Origin: Coliplasma sp045538555
GTDB lineage: Bacteria; Bacillota; Clostridia; Oscillospirales; CAG-382
Assembly (NCBI GenBank): GCA_045538555.1
Contig: JAZSRP010000036.1
Span: 1-64,000 of the forward strand
Length of the DNA stretch: 64,000 nt
Direction of reading: 5' to 3'
Below, in pieces: positions 1 through 7,450 of this stretch. Made by a program: the position numbers and the translations under genes. Positions within the stretch are counted from its first letter, which is position 1. The number at the start of each line of letters is the position of its first letter. The notes under the pieces were generated by a model. That model was not told where the DNA came from, did not search any database, and worked only from the letters and a program-made list of their open reading frames with translations.

Positions 1-1
1 C

Positions 2-193
2 GGCATAATTGTTCATAGGTTAAATAAAAAAACGGAAATTTCATATGATGAAATTGAAAGTTATACATATTCATTTAATCAATTGACCGTTTACGGTGCT
101 AACGATAAAGTGTTGTTTTTTGTCGCGGATATGAGAGTTGGATTGGCATCTCTAATAAAAGAATTTGAAACTCGACAAATCAAAAATAGATAA
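2..193 (+). CDS. C-terminal fragment of an unidentified protein (5' end outside window)
   Basis: An open frame enters from the left edge and runs 63 codons to a TAA at 191-193, directly before a strong hairpin. No start codon is visible, so the gene begins outside the window. The residues (for example EISYDEIESYTYSFNQLTVY followed by a FFVADM strand and a final basic helix) look like alternating beta strands ending in an amphipathic helix, the pattern of a small bacterial PH-like domain. That fold assignment is a guess from pattern only. Base composition is more AT-rich than the downstream genes. Confidence 0.6.
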   Translation, partial: GIIVHRLNKKTEISYDEIESYTYSFNQLTVYGANDKVLFFVADMRVGLASLIKEFETRQIKNR

Positions 194-197
194 ACAG

Positions 198-231
198 AAC
201 CCCGACAGACCATTAAAAATCTGTCGGGGTT
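198..231. terminator. Rho-independent terminator after the partial gene
   Basis: A 12-bp perfect stem (AACCCCGACAGA / TCTGTCGGGGTT) with a 10-nt loop starts 5 nt after the stop codon of the partial gene. The + side continues AGTCTTTGTCTT, which is only moderately T-rich. The minus side continues CTGTTTATCTATTTTT, so it may also stop the amino-sugar operon arriving from the right. Confidence 0.75.
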
Positions 232-266
232 AGTCTTTGTCTTATGCGGCGCAATTATGCCTTTTT

Positions 267-288
267 GGACCGTCGGGAATGCCGGTCC
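267..288. repeat. Palindromic element, REP-like
   Basis: GGACCG and CGGTCC flank TCGGGAATGC, giving a GC-rich hairpin in otherwise AT-rich intergenic DNA. It has no T-run and no gene association. The form resembles small dispersed palindromes of intergenic regions, but only one copy was noticed in this window. Confidence 0.35.
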
Positions 289-319
289 CTACAAGGAGAA
301 ATCAAACTTCCTTATGAGA

Positions 320-350
320 AGCACCTCTGCGAAGTGCATTTTGTTTTTTA
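320..350 (+). terminator. Possible second hairpin with T-run
   Basis: An imperfect stem from GCAC at 321 to GTGC at 337 is followed by ATTTTGTTTTTT in the + direction. It could back up the stronger hairpin at 198-231. There is no + strand gene between the two, so its role is uncertain. Confidence 0.3.
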
Positions 351-369
351 TGTATTCAATTATTGCAGA

Positions 370-1278
370 TCATCTCTCGTGCTCCGTACCAAGCAGTGAA
401 GCACCGATAAGTCCGCCGTTTCCAAACAGCTGTGTGGTCAAAAGATTTGTTTCGGGGAGAAGCCATGGGCTGATAACGTTGATCAACGCTTCTTTTTCAC
501 GCGCAACGCCACCCGACAATACGATAACCTCGGGGCGGAATATATGAGTCAGGCTGTTGATCCCAATGGAAAGAATGCGTCCGTATTCACGCACCAGCGC
601 ATCTGCCACAGGACAGCCCGCACGCATTGCGTCAAAAGCGGTTTTTCCATCGATGCCTTCCTTTGCCATTGATGCCAAAACGCTCTTTGGCTGGATCTGA
701 ACACTTTTTTCCGTCATTGCAATGAGAGCAGAGGCGGAGGCATACTGTTCAAAGCAGCCGTTGAGTCCGCACTCGCATTCACGGCCGTTCATGTCCACCA
801 CAAAATGTCCCAGCTCTCCGGCCCTGTTGTCTCTGCCTCTGTATATTTTGTTGCGAATCATCACCGCACCGCCGATTCCCGTGCCCACCGTAATGATGAT
901 GGCATCGGCATAACCTCTTGCAGCACCTGCGGCATGCTCACCGATGAGAGCGCAATTGGCATCATTGTCAATGACGGCAGGAAGTCCTGTTGCCTCACTG
1001 ATACGAGGCGCCACCGGCTCGTTGAGAAAAGGAAGGTTGCCGGCACGGCGCACATACCCACTCTCATTGTCGATACTGCCTGCACAGCCGATGCCGATGG
1101 AATCGATTTTGTACTCCTGTGAGAATTTTTTGCACAGAGTGATTATATCCGAAATTATTTCCTCTGCGCCGCGGGATTTTGTGACGACCCTTCCCTCGGT
1201 CTGAATCGAAAAATCATCACTGACAACACCTAGCTTTGCGCTGGTGCCGCCTATATCAACTCCTATCCTGTATTTCAA
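370..1278 (-). CDS. ROK family sugar kinase
   Basis: ROK-fold ATP-dependent sugar kinase of 302 residues, the usual length for the family. The N-terminal phosphate loop (DIGGTSAKLG, about residues 8-17), the catalytic-region DNDANCA, the ELGH motif and the ROK zinc signature ECECGLNGCFEQYAS are all present. The start is TTG at 1278, with GGAGG nine bases upstream. It is the last gene of a four-gene minus-strand operon, 22 nt after nagA. Beside nagA, the likely substrate is N-acetylglucosamine, N-acetylmannosamine or glucose, phosphorylated at O6. ROK proteins can also be repressors, but there is no N-terminal helix-turn-helix here, so a kinase is the better call. The exact sugar cannot be read from sequence. 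Confidence 0.9.
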   Translation of the reverse strand: MKYRIGVDIGGTSAKLGVVSDDFSIQTEGRVVTKSRGAEEIISDIITLCKKFSQEYKIDSIGIGCAGSIDNESGYVRRAGNLPFLNEPVAPRISEATGLPAVIDNDANCALIGEHAAGAARGYADAIIITVGTGIGGAVMIRNKIYRGRDNRAGELGHFVVDMNGRECECGLNGCFEQYASASALIAMTEKSVQIQPKSVLASMAKEGIDGKTAFDAMRAGCPVADALVREYGRILSIGINSLTHIFRPEVIVLSGGVAREKEALINVISPWLLPETNLLTTQLFGNGGLIGASLLGTEHER

Positions 1279-1300
1279 ACCAAATTTCCTCCGATTTTTC

Positions 1301-2425
1301 CTATACTTGCCTCACTCCGTTGACAAACACCGCTTTTATATCAAGCTTGTTGTCACAGATCAGCACATCTGCTTTTTTTCCGCAGGCAATACTTCCCGTT
1401 ACAGAATCAAGCCCCAGGGCTTTTGCGGGATTTTTTGACGCCATAACAGAGATTTTTTCAAGGGGAACACCAAGAGACAAAAGATTTTTGGCTCCTTTGT
1501 GCATACTCACACAGCTCCCTGCTATGGTTCCCTGAGAATTGAGGCACACTCCGTTTTTCACGGTGCGTATTCTGTTATCAACCTCATAGACTCCGTCCCC
1601 CAGGCCGGACATGAATCCGTTGTCGCTGATAAGCGTTATACCTTTTTCGCTTTTTGCACGGAGCACCAAGCTGACTGTTTCGGGAGCAAGGTGCACAAAA
1701 TCACAGATCAACTCACAATTGAGCCCGTCCTCTGTCAGTGCGGCACCCGGCAAACCCGTATCACGGTGTGAAAACCCGCGCATTGCGTTGAAAAGATGAG
1801 TCACTCGGGTTGCACCTTTTTTAAACGCTTCCATCGCCTGACCGTATGTAGCATTTGAGTGCCCCATGGAAAGCGTCACACCCAGACGTGACGCGGCATC
1901 ATAAAGGCAGGAAACATCCGGCCGCTCGGGAGCAAACGTCATTATTTTCAAAAGTCCGCCCGACGCCTCAAAAAAGCTCTGAAGAGTGGTTTCATCAGGC
2001 CCATAATCATGAAAAGTCATTGCACCGCAACGTTCACGCGATACAAAGGGACCCTCAATGTGAATTCCGCCAATCTTGGCGCCTACGTTTTTTTCGCTTT
2101 CAATTTTTATGTTTTTTAATGCATTTACAATATCTTTTTTTGGATTTGCACGGACGGTGGGGGCAATTGTAGTGATTCCCTCCGATACAAGCCAGCGTCT
2201 TGCTTTTGAAAAATCACCGCTTGCCGAAGCAAATTCCACTCCGACTCCGCCGTGGATATGGGTGTCGATGAACCCGGGGATCACATAGCAACCCGATGCA
2301 TCAAAATCCTCACCGTCAGGAGGAAATACCCCAAACTGACTGATATTTCCGTTTTCGATCCGCAGATCAAGCCGCTCAAATCTGTCGTTGGTTCCGTTGA
2401 GAACGATTCCGTTTCGGATCTGCAT
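1301..2425 (-). CDS. nagA: N-acetylglucosamine-6-phosphate deacetylase
   Basis: Amidohydrolase that removes acetate from GlcNAc-6-phosphate in the cytoplasm. The protein is 374 residues. It shows the TIM-barrel metal motif HIHGG (about 56-60), the metal-ligand glutamate in GGIHIEGPFVS, histidines in MGHSNATY and THLFNAM, and the catalytic aspartate in LISDNGFMSG. I chose ATG 2425 because GGAGG lies six bases upstream and the previous gene stops at 2427; an in-frame codon 18 bp upstream would overlap that gene. No nagB (glucosamine-6-phosphate deaminase) is in the operon, so the product must be handled elsewhere or the pathway differs from the standard one. Confidence 0.92.
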   Translation of the reverse strand: MQIRNGIVLNGTNDRFERLDLRIENGNISQFGVFPPDGEDFDASGCYVIPGFIDTHIHGGVGVEFASASGDFSKARRWLVSEGITTIAPTVRANPKKDIVNALKNIKIESEKNVGAKIGGIHIEGPFVSRERCGAMTFHDYGPDETTLQSFFEASGGLLKIMTFAPERPDVSCLYDAASRLGVTLSMGHSNATYGQAMEAFKKGATRVTHLFNAMRGFSHRDTGLPGAALTEDGLNCELICDFVHLAPETVSLVLRAKSEKGITLISDNGFMSGLGDGVYEVDNRIRTVKNGVCLNSQGTIAGSCVSMHKGAKNLLSLGVPLEKISVMASKNPAKALGLDSVTGSIACGKKADVLICDNKLDIKAVFVNGVRQV

Positions 2426-2426
2426 C

Positions 2427-3296
2427 TCACGCCTCCAGATCACAAAGCATTCGGATCAAATTCTCTGTGCCTATTCCCACGCCCAGCATGGTCTCCTCCA
2501 GCCCTTCAAATTCAAGACTCACAAACCCGTCATAGCCCGCATTTTTGATCGCAGACAAAATTTGGTACGTAGGCACATCCCCGTGGCCAAAAATAGCGCC
2601 TCGACGGAAATTTCCGCCTCTGGAACGGTTGTATCCCCTGCCGGGATTGTAGTTCATTCCGTTTTTTATATGAACATCTTTGGCGTGAACGTGAACGATA
2701 AAATCAAGAAGCGCAGAGGTTGCCGTTGCACAATCCTCGTCCACTGAGCCAAAGTTTCCGATATCGCACAAAAAACCGTAATTCTTGTTATTGACCGCAA
2801 CAAAAAGCTCCAGCATTCGGTTGCTGTCCTGCATCAGTCTGCCGTGGTTTTCGCTGCAGGTGACAACGCCTCTGCTTTTTGCATAATCAGCAACCTGCGA
2901 GATATAAGGCGCCACTTTTTCGATGACTGCTTTGTAGCTTTTTACTCCATCGTACTCGGGATAATAACCCCACGCCACATCGTGACGCAGAAGCGGGATC
3001 CCGCACTCGGATGCAATATCAATATGTGCTGCAAGACGTTCTACCTCTTTTTCAGGTTCGGGCGCAAAAAAGTTTGCACCGGTGGTATAAATTGGAGTTT
3101 CAAGCCCTATCTTTTTTGCATGCTCGGTCAATGCAAGGCAATATTCACGAGGGGTAAACCCCTGAGGAGCGTTGTCGTCAAGCACAAACTCAACGCCGTC
3201 ACAACCAAGCTCTTTTGTTTTTGTTATTGCGTCAAAACGGGAAAAGTCTGTGCTGTACAAAGGATGAAAACTATAAGTGCTGATACAACTTTTCAT
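2427..3296 (-). CDS. Sugar phosphate isomerase/epimerase family protein (AP endonuclease 2-like TIM barrel)
   Basis: The 289-residue protein has the xylose isomerase-like TIM barrel typical of family-2 AP-endonuclease-like sugar isomerases and epimerases. Likely metal ligands are the glutamates in TCSENHGR and VSLEFEG, the aspartate in FLCDIGNFG and the histidines in VHVHAKDVH. These enzymes interconvert keto and aldo sugars or epimerise them, and they often work with Gfo/Idh/MocA dehydrogenases, one of which is directly upstream (2-nt gap). The ATG at 3296 is preceded by GGGAGAATAAAA. The substrate is unknown; amino-sugar context is inferred from nagA and the ROK kinase downstream. Confidence 0.85.
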   Translation of the reverse strand: MKSCISTYSFHPLYSTDFSRFDAITKTKELGCDGVEFVLDDNAPQGFTPREYCLALTEHAKKIGLETPIYTTGANFFAPEPEKEVERLAAHIDIASECGIPLLRHDVAWGYYPEYDGVKSYKAVIEKVAPYISQVADYAKSRGVVTCSENHGRLMQDSNRMLELFVAVNNKNYGFLCDIGNFGSVDEDCATATSALLDFIVHVHAKDVHIKNGMNYNPGRGYNRSRGGNFRRGAIFGHGDVPTYQILSAIKNAGYDGFVSLEFEGLEETMLGVGIGTENLIRMLCDLEA

Positions 3297-3298
3297 TT

Positions 3299-4345
3299 TT
3301 ATTCTCCCAATATGATTTCCCTTTTGCTCTCGGCAGAATCATATATCGCCTGAAGCATTCTCTGCATCGTCACTGCCTGAGAGATGGGGTATTTTGTTTC
3401 TTTTTTGTTGAGAACACAGTCCGCAAAATGAGTTATCTCAAGCAATATCTTGTCGTTGCGCGGACAGACTGTGATAGAGTCCGTGCTGAGGTATCCGTTC
3501 CGCTCTCCAAAAATAACCAACGGCTCCACGGTTGCGCCCGCTTTTGTTCCGCACAGGAGTGTCTCGCTCTTTTCGGGCGCATTCAGCGCCCAGCTTGCCT
3601 CAAACAAAAGCACCGCACCGTTGTCAAAATGAATTGCACCTGCACCGGAATCCTCACAGTCAAACCTGTTGTCGGGACAGGGAGTGCCCTGCCATCTGTC
3701 AACGCCCTTGGTCTGATAATCACCAATTCTTGAAAACACATTTGCGCTGACCCGAACAGGATTTGGAGTGCCCATAATATACCAAGCTGCATCTATACGG
3801 TGTACTCCGATATCAATGATAGGGCCGCCACCGGATGTTTTTTTGTCCGTAAACCAGCCCGACGGTGTGCCTCTACGGCGAATGTTGGAGGTTTTTGCAT
3901 AATATATATCGCCAAAATCACCTTTATCATACATATCACGCAGATACATATTTGCATACCCAAACCTCGACGGAACAGCAAGCATAAATGTGACGCCAGA
4001 ATCCAGGACGGCCGTTTCCATTTTCAGGGCTGAATCAAGGTCCATTGCCAGGGGTTTTTCGCATAGGATATGCTTGCCTGCTCTTGCCGCAGCCTCGCAA
4101 ATGGGAGCATGAGTGTTGTTCCATGTGCAGATATCCACGGCATCAATATCACATTTCTCAAGCATTTCCTCTACAGACGAAAACACGTTTTTTATGCCAA
4201 ACGCTTCTGCAGTGCGCTTTGCTCGCTCAAGATCAATGTCCGCAATTGCCTCGGGATAGGCATTCTCACACTGCATATATGCAGGCAGATGACCATGATT
4301 GGCAATGTTTCCGGCACCGACTATGCCCATTCTCAGTTTTTCCAT
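3299..4345 (-). CDS. Gfo/Idh/MocA family oxidoreductase
   Basis: NAD(P)-dependent sugar dehydrogenase-like protein of 348 residues. The N-terminal Rossmann fold shows GIVGAGNIANHGHLP (about 8-22), the family EKP motif appears as LCEKPLAM (about 95), and the C-terminal sheet domain carries DIGVHRIDAAWY with the probable catalytic His. It is the first gene of the amino-sugar operon, about 30 nt from a consensus promoter, with GGGGG nine bases before the ATG. Members oxidise or reduce sugar hydroxyls, and one branch (GH109) acts as an NAD-dependent glycosidase. The pairing with a TIM-barrel isomerase suggests a redox-assisted sugar conversion feeding NagA. Confidence 0.88.
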   Translation of the reverse strand: MEKLRMGIVGAGNIANHGHLPAYMQCENAYPEAIADIDLERAKRTAEAFGIKNVFSSVEEMLEKCDIDAVDICTWNNTHAPICEAAARAGKHILCEKPLAMDLDSALKMETAVLDSGVTFMLAVPSRFGYANMYLRDMYDKGDFGDIYYAKTSNIRRRGTPSGWFTDKKTSGGGPIIDIGVHRIDAAWYIMGTPNPVRVSANVFSRIGDYQTKGVDRWQGTPCPDNRFDCEDSGAGAIHFDNGAVLLFEASWALNAPEKSETLLCGTKAGATVEPLVIFGERNGYLSTDSITVCPRNDKILLEITHFADCVLNKKETKYPISQAVTMQRMLQAIYDSAESKREIILGE

Positions 4346-4384
4346 CCTTTGTTCCCCCTTTGATATTGATTTGCTCTTGATTAC

Positions 4385-4413
4385 TGTATATCACATTCCG
4401 ACATTATTGTCAA
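4385..4413 (-). promoter_or_regulatory. Sigma-A promoter of the amino-sugar operon
   Basis: On the minus strand TTGACA (4408-4413), a 17-bp spacer and TATACA (4385-4390). Transcription would start near 4378, about 32 nt before the oxidoreductase ATG. Confidence 0.8.
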
Positions 4414-4414
4414 T

Positions 4415-4445
4415 CAAAAAAGCCCTCAGCAAAACACTGGGGGCT
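4415..4445 (-). terminator. Terminator of the CBS-domain gene
   Basis: Minus-strand stem AGCCCCCAG / CTGAGGGCT with a 7-nt loop, followed by TTTTTTGATTG. The T-run leads straight into the -35 box of the next operon. Confidence 0.85.
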
Positions 4446-4454
4446 AAAGTTTTT

Positions 4455-4883
4455 TTATTTGTACATTTCGGGATCGGGCTCATCAAAATACCTGTCACAA
4501 AAGAATTTCATGACATCTTTTCTTGTGACAATGCCCACAAAAACTCCCCTGTCGTCAACAACCGGAACAAAGTTTTGTTCCGTCATTCGCAAAAACAGGC
4601 GCTCCACTCTTTCCGAAACGTTGACAGCAGGGTTCCAGTCCTTGCGGACGATATCATCGATCTTGATTTTTTCCAGCAAGCGAACGTCGGGCTCGTTCAG
4701 CGCCATAACGCTTTTTAAAAAATCTCCCTCGGTGACTGTTCCAACGTATTTTCCGCTGCGGGATATGACGGGAATGGCGCGGTATCCGTGATAAAAAAGC
4801 TTTTCAAGCCCTTGGCGAACAGTGGAATCACTGTCAAGACAGGCAACGTTGCTTTTTGGAGTGAGAAAGCGCAATATATTCAT
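4455..4883 (-). CDS. Two-CBS-domain protein
   Basis: A 142-residue soluble protein made almost entirely of a CBS pair: repeat one about residues 8-62 (HGYRAIPVISRSGKYVGTVT) and repeat two about 72-130 (QNFVPVVDDRGVFVGIVTRK). Stand-alone CBS pairs bind adenine nucleotides such as AMP, ATP or SAM and regulate a partner. No effector domain or obvious partner is adjacent, because the gene stands alone between two terminators. The promoter region holds an inverted repeat at 4911-4932. The cellular target is unknown. Confidence 0.88.
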   Translation of the reverse strand: MNILRFLTPKSNVACLDSDSTVRQGLEKLFYHGYRAIPVISRSGKYVGTVTEGDFLKSVMALNEPDVRLLEKIKIDDIVRKDWNPAVNVSERVERLFLRMTEQNFVPVVDDRGVFVGIVTRKDVMKFFCDRYFDEPDPEMYK

Positions 4884-4910
4884 AAAACCACATACTCCGT
4901 ATATTGTTCA

Positions 4911-4932
4911 TTGTGATCGTATTGTATCACAA
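4911..4932. promoter_or_regulatory. Inverted repeat upstream of the CBS gene
   Basis: TTGTGAT, eight bases, ATCACAA: a perfect 7-bp dyad 28 nt before the CBS start codon. The minus strand contains TACAAT inside the dyad, which could be a -10 box, so the repeat is well placed for an operator. Confidence 0.4.
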
Positions 4933-4992
4933 AAAATAAAAGGATTGGAGAACAGTGCAAAACTTTTTGATAAATTTTTTATTAAGTTTCGC

Positions 4993-5021
4993 AAAAAAAT
5001 CCCGCCCCGAAAGGCGGGATA
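4993..5021 (-). terminator. Terminator of the M23 peptidase gene
   Basis: Minus-strand stem TCCCGCC / GGCGGGA with a 6-nt loop, followed by a run of seven T. It begins 10 nt after the stop codon. Confidence 0.9.
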
Positions 5022-5030
5022 ATTGAATGC

Positions 5031-6146
5031 TTATTTGCCGTAGCTGACAAACAAAAGGGGATCAACGTGGACACCGTCGACGATCACCTCAAAATGGAGA
5101 TGATAACCGGTTGAACTACCCGTGGTGCCGATATGACCGACCATGTCGCCTTTTTTTATGATCTGACCCTCAGTACAGGTGAGATCCATCATATGTGCAT
5201 AAAGAGTCTCGATGCCGTTGCCGTGGTCAATAATGACGCAGTTGCCGTAACCGCCGTAAGTGCCGGAAAATTTGACGATACCATCGCCGGCGGCAAGAAC
5301 AGGATCGCCCTTGCAACTTCTGCCATCTGCTACGATATCAAGTCCTTTGTGGAGACGGCCCCAGCGAGCGCCAAAATACGATGAGATGATGCCGTCATAG
5401 GGCTTGTCAAAAAGTCCTGCGGAGAGCGTCACCTTTTCCGGGATCTTGGTGCCGACCTTGATGACCTTGTCCACCTTTTCGGTGACAACAACGCTGCTGA
5501 CCAGCACACGCTCAATCTCAACGCCGTCGCGGTAGATCACCTGATAGGTATCCACACCCTCGCCGTCAACACCTGATGTAATCACCTTGGTGGTGCCGTC
5601 ACGCAGCGAATCGGTATAGATCTTTTTAACATTGTGAACCAAAACGACCTCCTCGGTAACGGTCTCAACAGAAACCACACCAAAGGTGACGTTTTGAATA
5701 GTGCTGTTGTAATCGGTAACGTACTCACCCACGTTTTTCTTGCCGTCAAAGTCAAGCATATCGCAAAGACCGTTGATATCGGTAAAGAACTTGGGCTCAT
5801 ATGCACCCTCAAGGATCTCAATTTCATTGGAGAGCGCACGGGTGGTACCGGGAGCAATACCCAACGCCTCTGATTTTGCATACAGGATACCGTCGAGAAC
5901 CGATTCAATATCCCCCTTGTCCTCAAGGCAGGCAATGAATGATCCGTCAACATAAAGCGCGTATCCATCCTGCTCAGCGGGCTGTACGGGTGCAGGAGTG
6001 CTCACCTCAGGTACTGAGGTATCGGACTCTGACACGTTGCCGCCAAACAGCACAACACAGGAAAAAGCAAGTACAAAAACCAAAACGGCTATGATGTACG
6101 CTCTGTATTTTGATATAAAATTGTTGGCTTTTGAAAGGTAAATCAA
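5031..6146 (-). CDS. Membrane-anchored M23 peptidase with G5 domain
   Basis: Cell-wall endopeptidase of 371 residues. A cytoplasmic stub and one membrane segment (about 15-37, YIIAVLVFVLAFSCVVLF) anchor it outside the cell. A linker region leads to a G5 domain (about 165-240, ending TEKVDKVIKVGTK) and a C-terminal LytM/M23 zinc domain (about 260-365) with HKGLDIVAD and YHLHFEV metal motifs. G5 domains bind peptidoglycan or GlcNAc; M23 enzymes cut peptide cross-links. The start is TTG at 6146: GGAGG lies eight bases upstream, while the nearby ATG is out of frame and stops at once. It is monocistronic and divergent from ilvE. A sporulation (SpoIIQ-like) or division role is possible but not shown. 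Confidence 0.9.
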   Translation of the reverse strand: MIYLSKANNFISKYRAYIIAVLVFVLAFSCVVLFGGNVSESDTSVPEVSTPAPVQPAEQDGYALYVDGSFIACLEDKGDIESVLDGILYAKSEALGIAPGTTRALSNEIEILEGAYEPKFFTDINGLCDMLDFDGKKNVGEYVTDYNSTIQNVTFGVVSVETVTEEVVLVHNVKKIYTDSLRDGTTKVITSGVDGEGVDTYQVIYRDGVEIERVLVSSVVVTEKVDKVIKVGTKIPEKVTLSAGLFDKPYDGIISSYFGARWGRLHKGLDIVADGRSCKGDPVLAAGDGIVKFSGTYGGYGNCVIIDHGNGIETLYAHMMDLTCTEGQIIKKGDMVGHIGTTGSSTGYHLHFEVIVDGVHVDPLLFVSYGK

Positions 6147-6317
6147 TACATTGACCTCCGTTTAAAACTTCCAATCATTTTACATAATATACCACAAACG
6201 TGAACAAAATATGACGCAATTTTAAACTTTTGTGAACAAGGGCTCACCAACTAAATTATAGCACATTATTTTCCTTTTTTCAAGAGCGTGTTTGTTTGGG
6301 TTTTTCACAAAAATGTA

Positions 6318-6346
6318 TTGAAAATACAGATGGTGAGTTGTATAAT
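6318..6346 (+). promoter_or_regulatory. Sigma-A promoter of ilvE
   Basis: TTGAAA, 17 bp, TATAAT. The predicted start is near 6353, leaving only about 33 nt of leader, too short for a T-box or attenuator. Confidence 0.85.
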
Positions 6347-6385
6347 ATATATGTAATTTTCTGCCACAAGAAAGGAATGATAATA

Positions 6386-7450
6386 ATGCAGATCACAAAA
6401 ACACTCACAACCACACCCAAGGCAAAGCCACAGGGTCCTCTTGGGTTTGGAAAAATTTTTACCGACCATATGTTTATTATGGATTATTCCACAGAGCTGG
6501 GATGGCATGATGCAAGAATTGTACCCTACGGAGAGATTTCCCTCTCCCCCGCCGCCATGGTGTTCCACTACGGTCAGGAAATGTTTGAGGGCATGAAAGC
6601 ATACCGTGCCGCCGACGGCAGAGTACTTCTGTTCCGCCCCCAGAAAAACATTGAGCGCATGAACAACACCAACGAGCGTATGTGTATCCCTAAGGTTGAC
6701 CCCGATTTTGTACTGGAAGCACTCAGCCAGCTGATCATGGTGGATCAGGATTGGATCCCCACTGAGCCGGGCACTTCTCTCTACATTCGTCCCTTTATCA
6801 TCGCCACCGATCCTTTCCTTGGGGTTCACCCCTCTAAGACTTACAAATTTATGATCATCCTCTCACCTGTCGGTTCCTACTACGCAGGCGGACTGGCTCC
6901 CGTGAAGATCTGTGTTGAAGACGAGTATGTTCGTGCTGTCAAGGGCGGCACCGGTTACGCAAAAGTGGGCGGAAACTACGCTGCTTCTCTCATCGGTCAG
7001 CAAAAAGCCGAAGAAAAGGGATACGCTCAGGTTCTCTGGCTTGATGGTATCGAGCACAAATATATTGACGAAGTAGGCGCAATGAACGTTTTCTTTGTTA
7101 TTGACGGAAAGGTAATCACCCCCATGCTGGAGGGCAATATTCTCCCCGGCGTTACAAGAGATTCTGCAATCAATTTCCTCAGAGCAAAGGGATACGAGGT
7201 GGAAGAGAGACGTATCTCTGTTGACCAGGTCTACGAGGCAGGCCAAAACGGCACGCTGGAAGAAATGTTTGGCACCGGCACTGCCGCTGTCATCTCCCCT
7301 GTGGGACTTCTTGACTGGCACGGAAAAATGCTCACCATCAACAACGGTGAGATCGGAAAAATCTCTGCTATGCTCTATGATGAGCTGACAGGTATCCAAT
7401 TCGGAAGCAAGAAAGATGAGTTTGGATGGAGCTACGAAATAAAAAAATAA
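6386..7450 (+). CDS. ilvE: Branched-chain amino acid aminotransferase
   Basis: PLP-dependent fold-type IV transaminase (354 residues) catalysing the last step of Val, Leu and Ile synthesis, or the first step of their breakdown. Visible features are the substrate-pocket MVFHYGQEMFEGMKAY (about 58-73), the PLP lysine in GYAKVGGNYAAS (K193) and the phosphate-binding GTGTAAVISPVG. The start at 6386 follows AAAGGA; a longer frame beginning at 6296 would start before the predicted transcript. Leader length shows no leucine-type attenuation. The downstream DUF3810 gene begins inside its last codons. The ilvBN genes lie 53 kb away in this window, so the pathway is split. Confidence 0.93.
   Translation: MQITKTLTTTPKAKPQGPLGFGKIFTDHMFIMDYSTELGWHDARIVPYGEISLSPAAMVFHYGQEMFEGMKAYRAADGRVLLFRPQKNIERMNNTNERMCIPKVDPDFVLEALSQLIMVDQDWIPTEPGTSLYIRPFIIATDPFLGVHPSKTYKFMIILSPVGSYYAGGLAPVKICVEDEYVRAVKGGTGYAKVGGNYAASLIGQQKAEEKGYAQVLWLDGIEHKYIDEVGAMNVFFVIDGKVITPMLEGNILPGVTRDSAINFLRAKGYEVEERRISVDQVYEAGQNGTLEEMFGTGTAAVISPVGLLDWHGKMLTINNGEIGKISAMLYDELTGIQFGSKKDEFGWSYEIKK

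Noticed and set aside
6353..6385. T-box or leader-peptide attenuator before ilvE
   Set aside because: Predicted leader is about 33 nt, too short for either.
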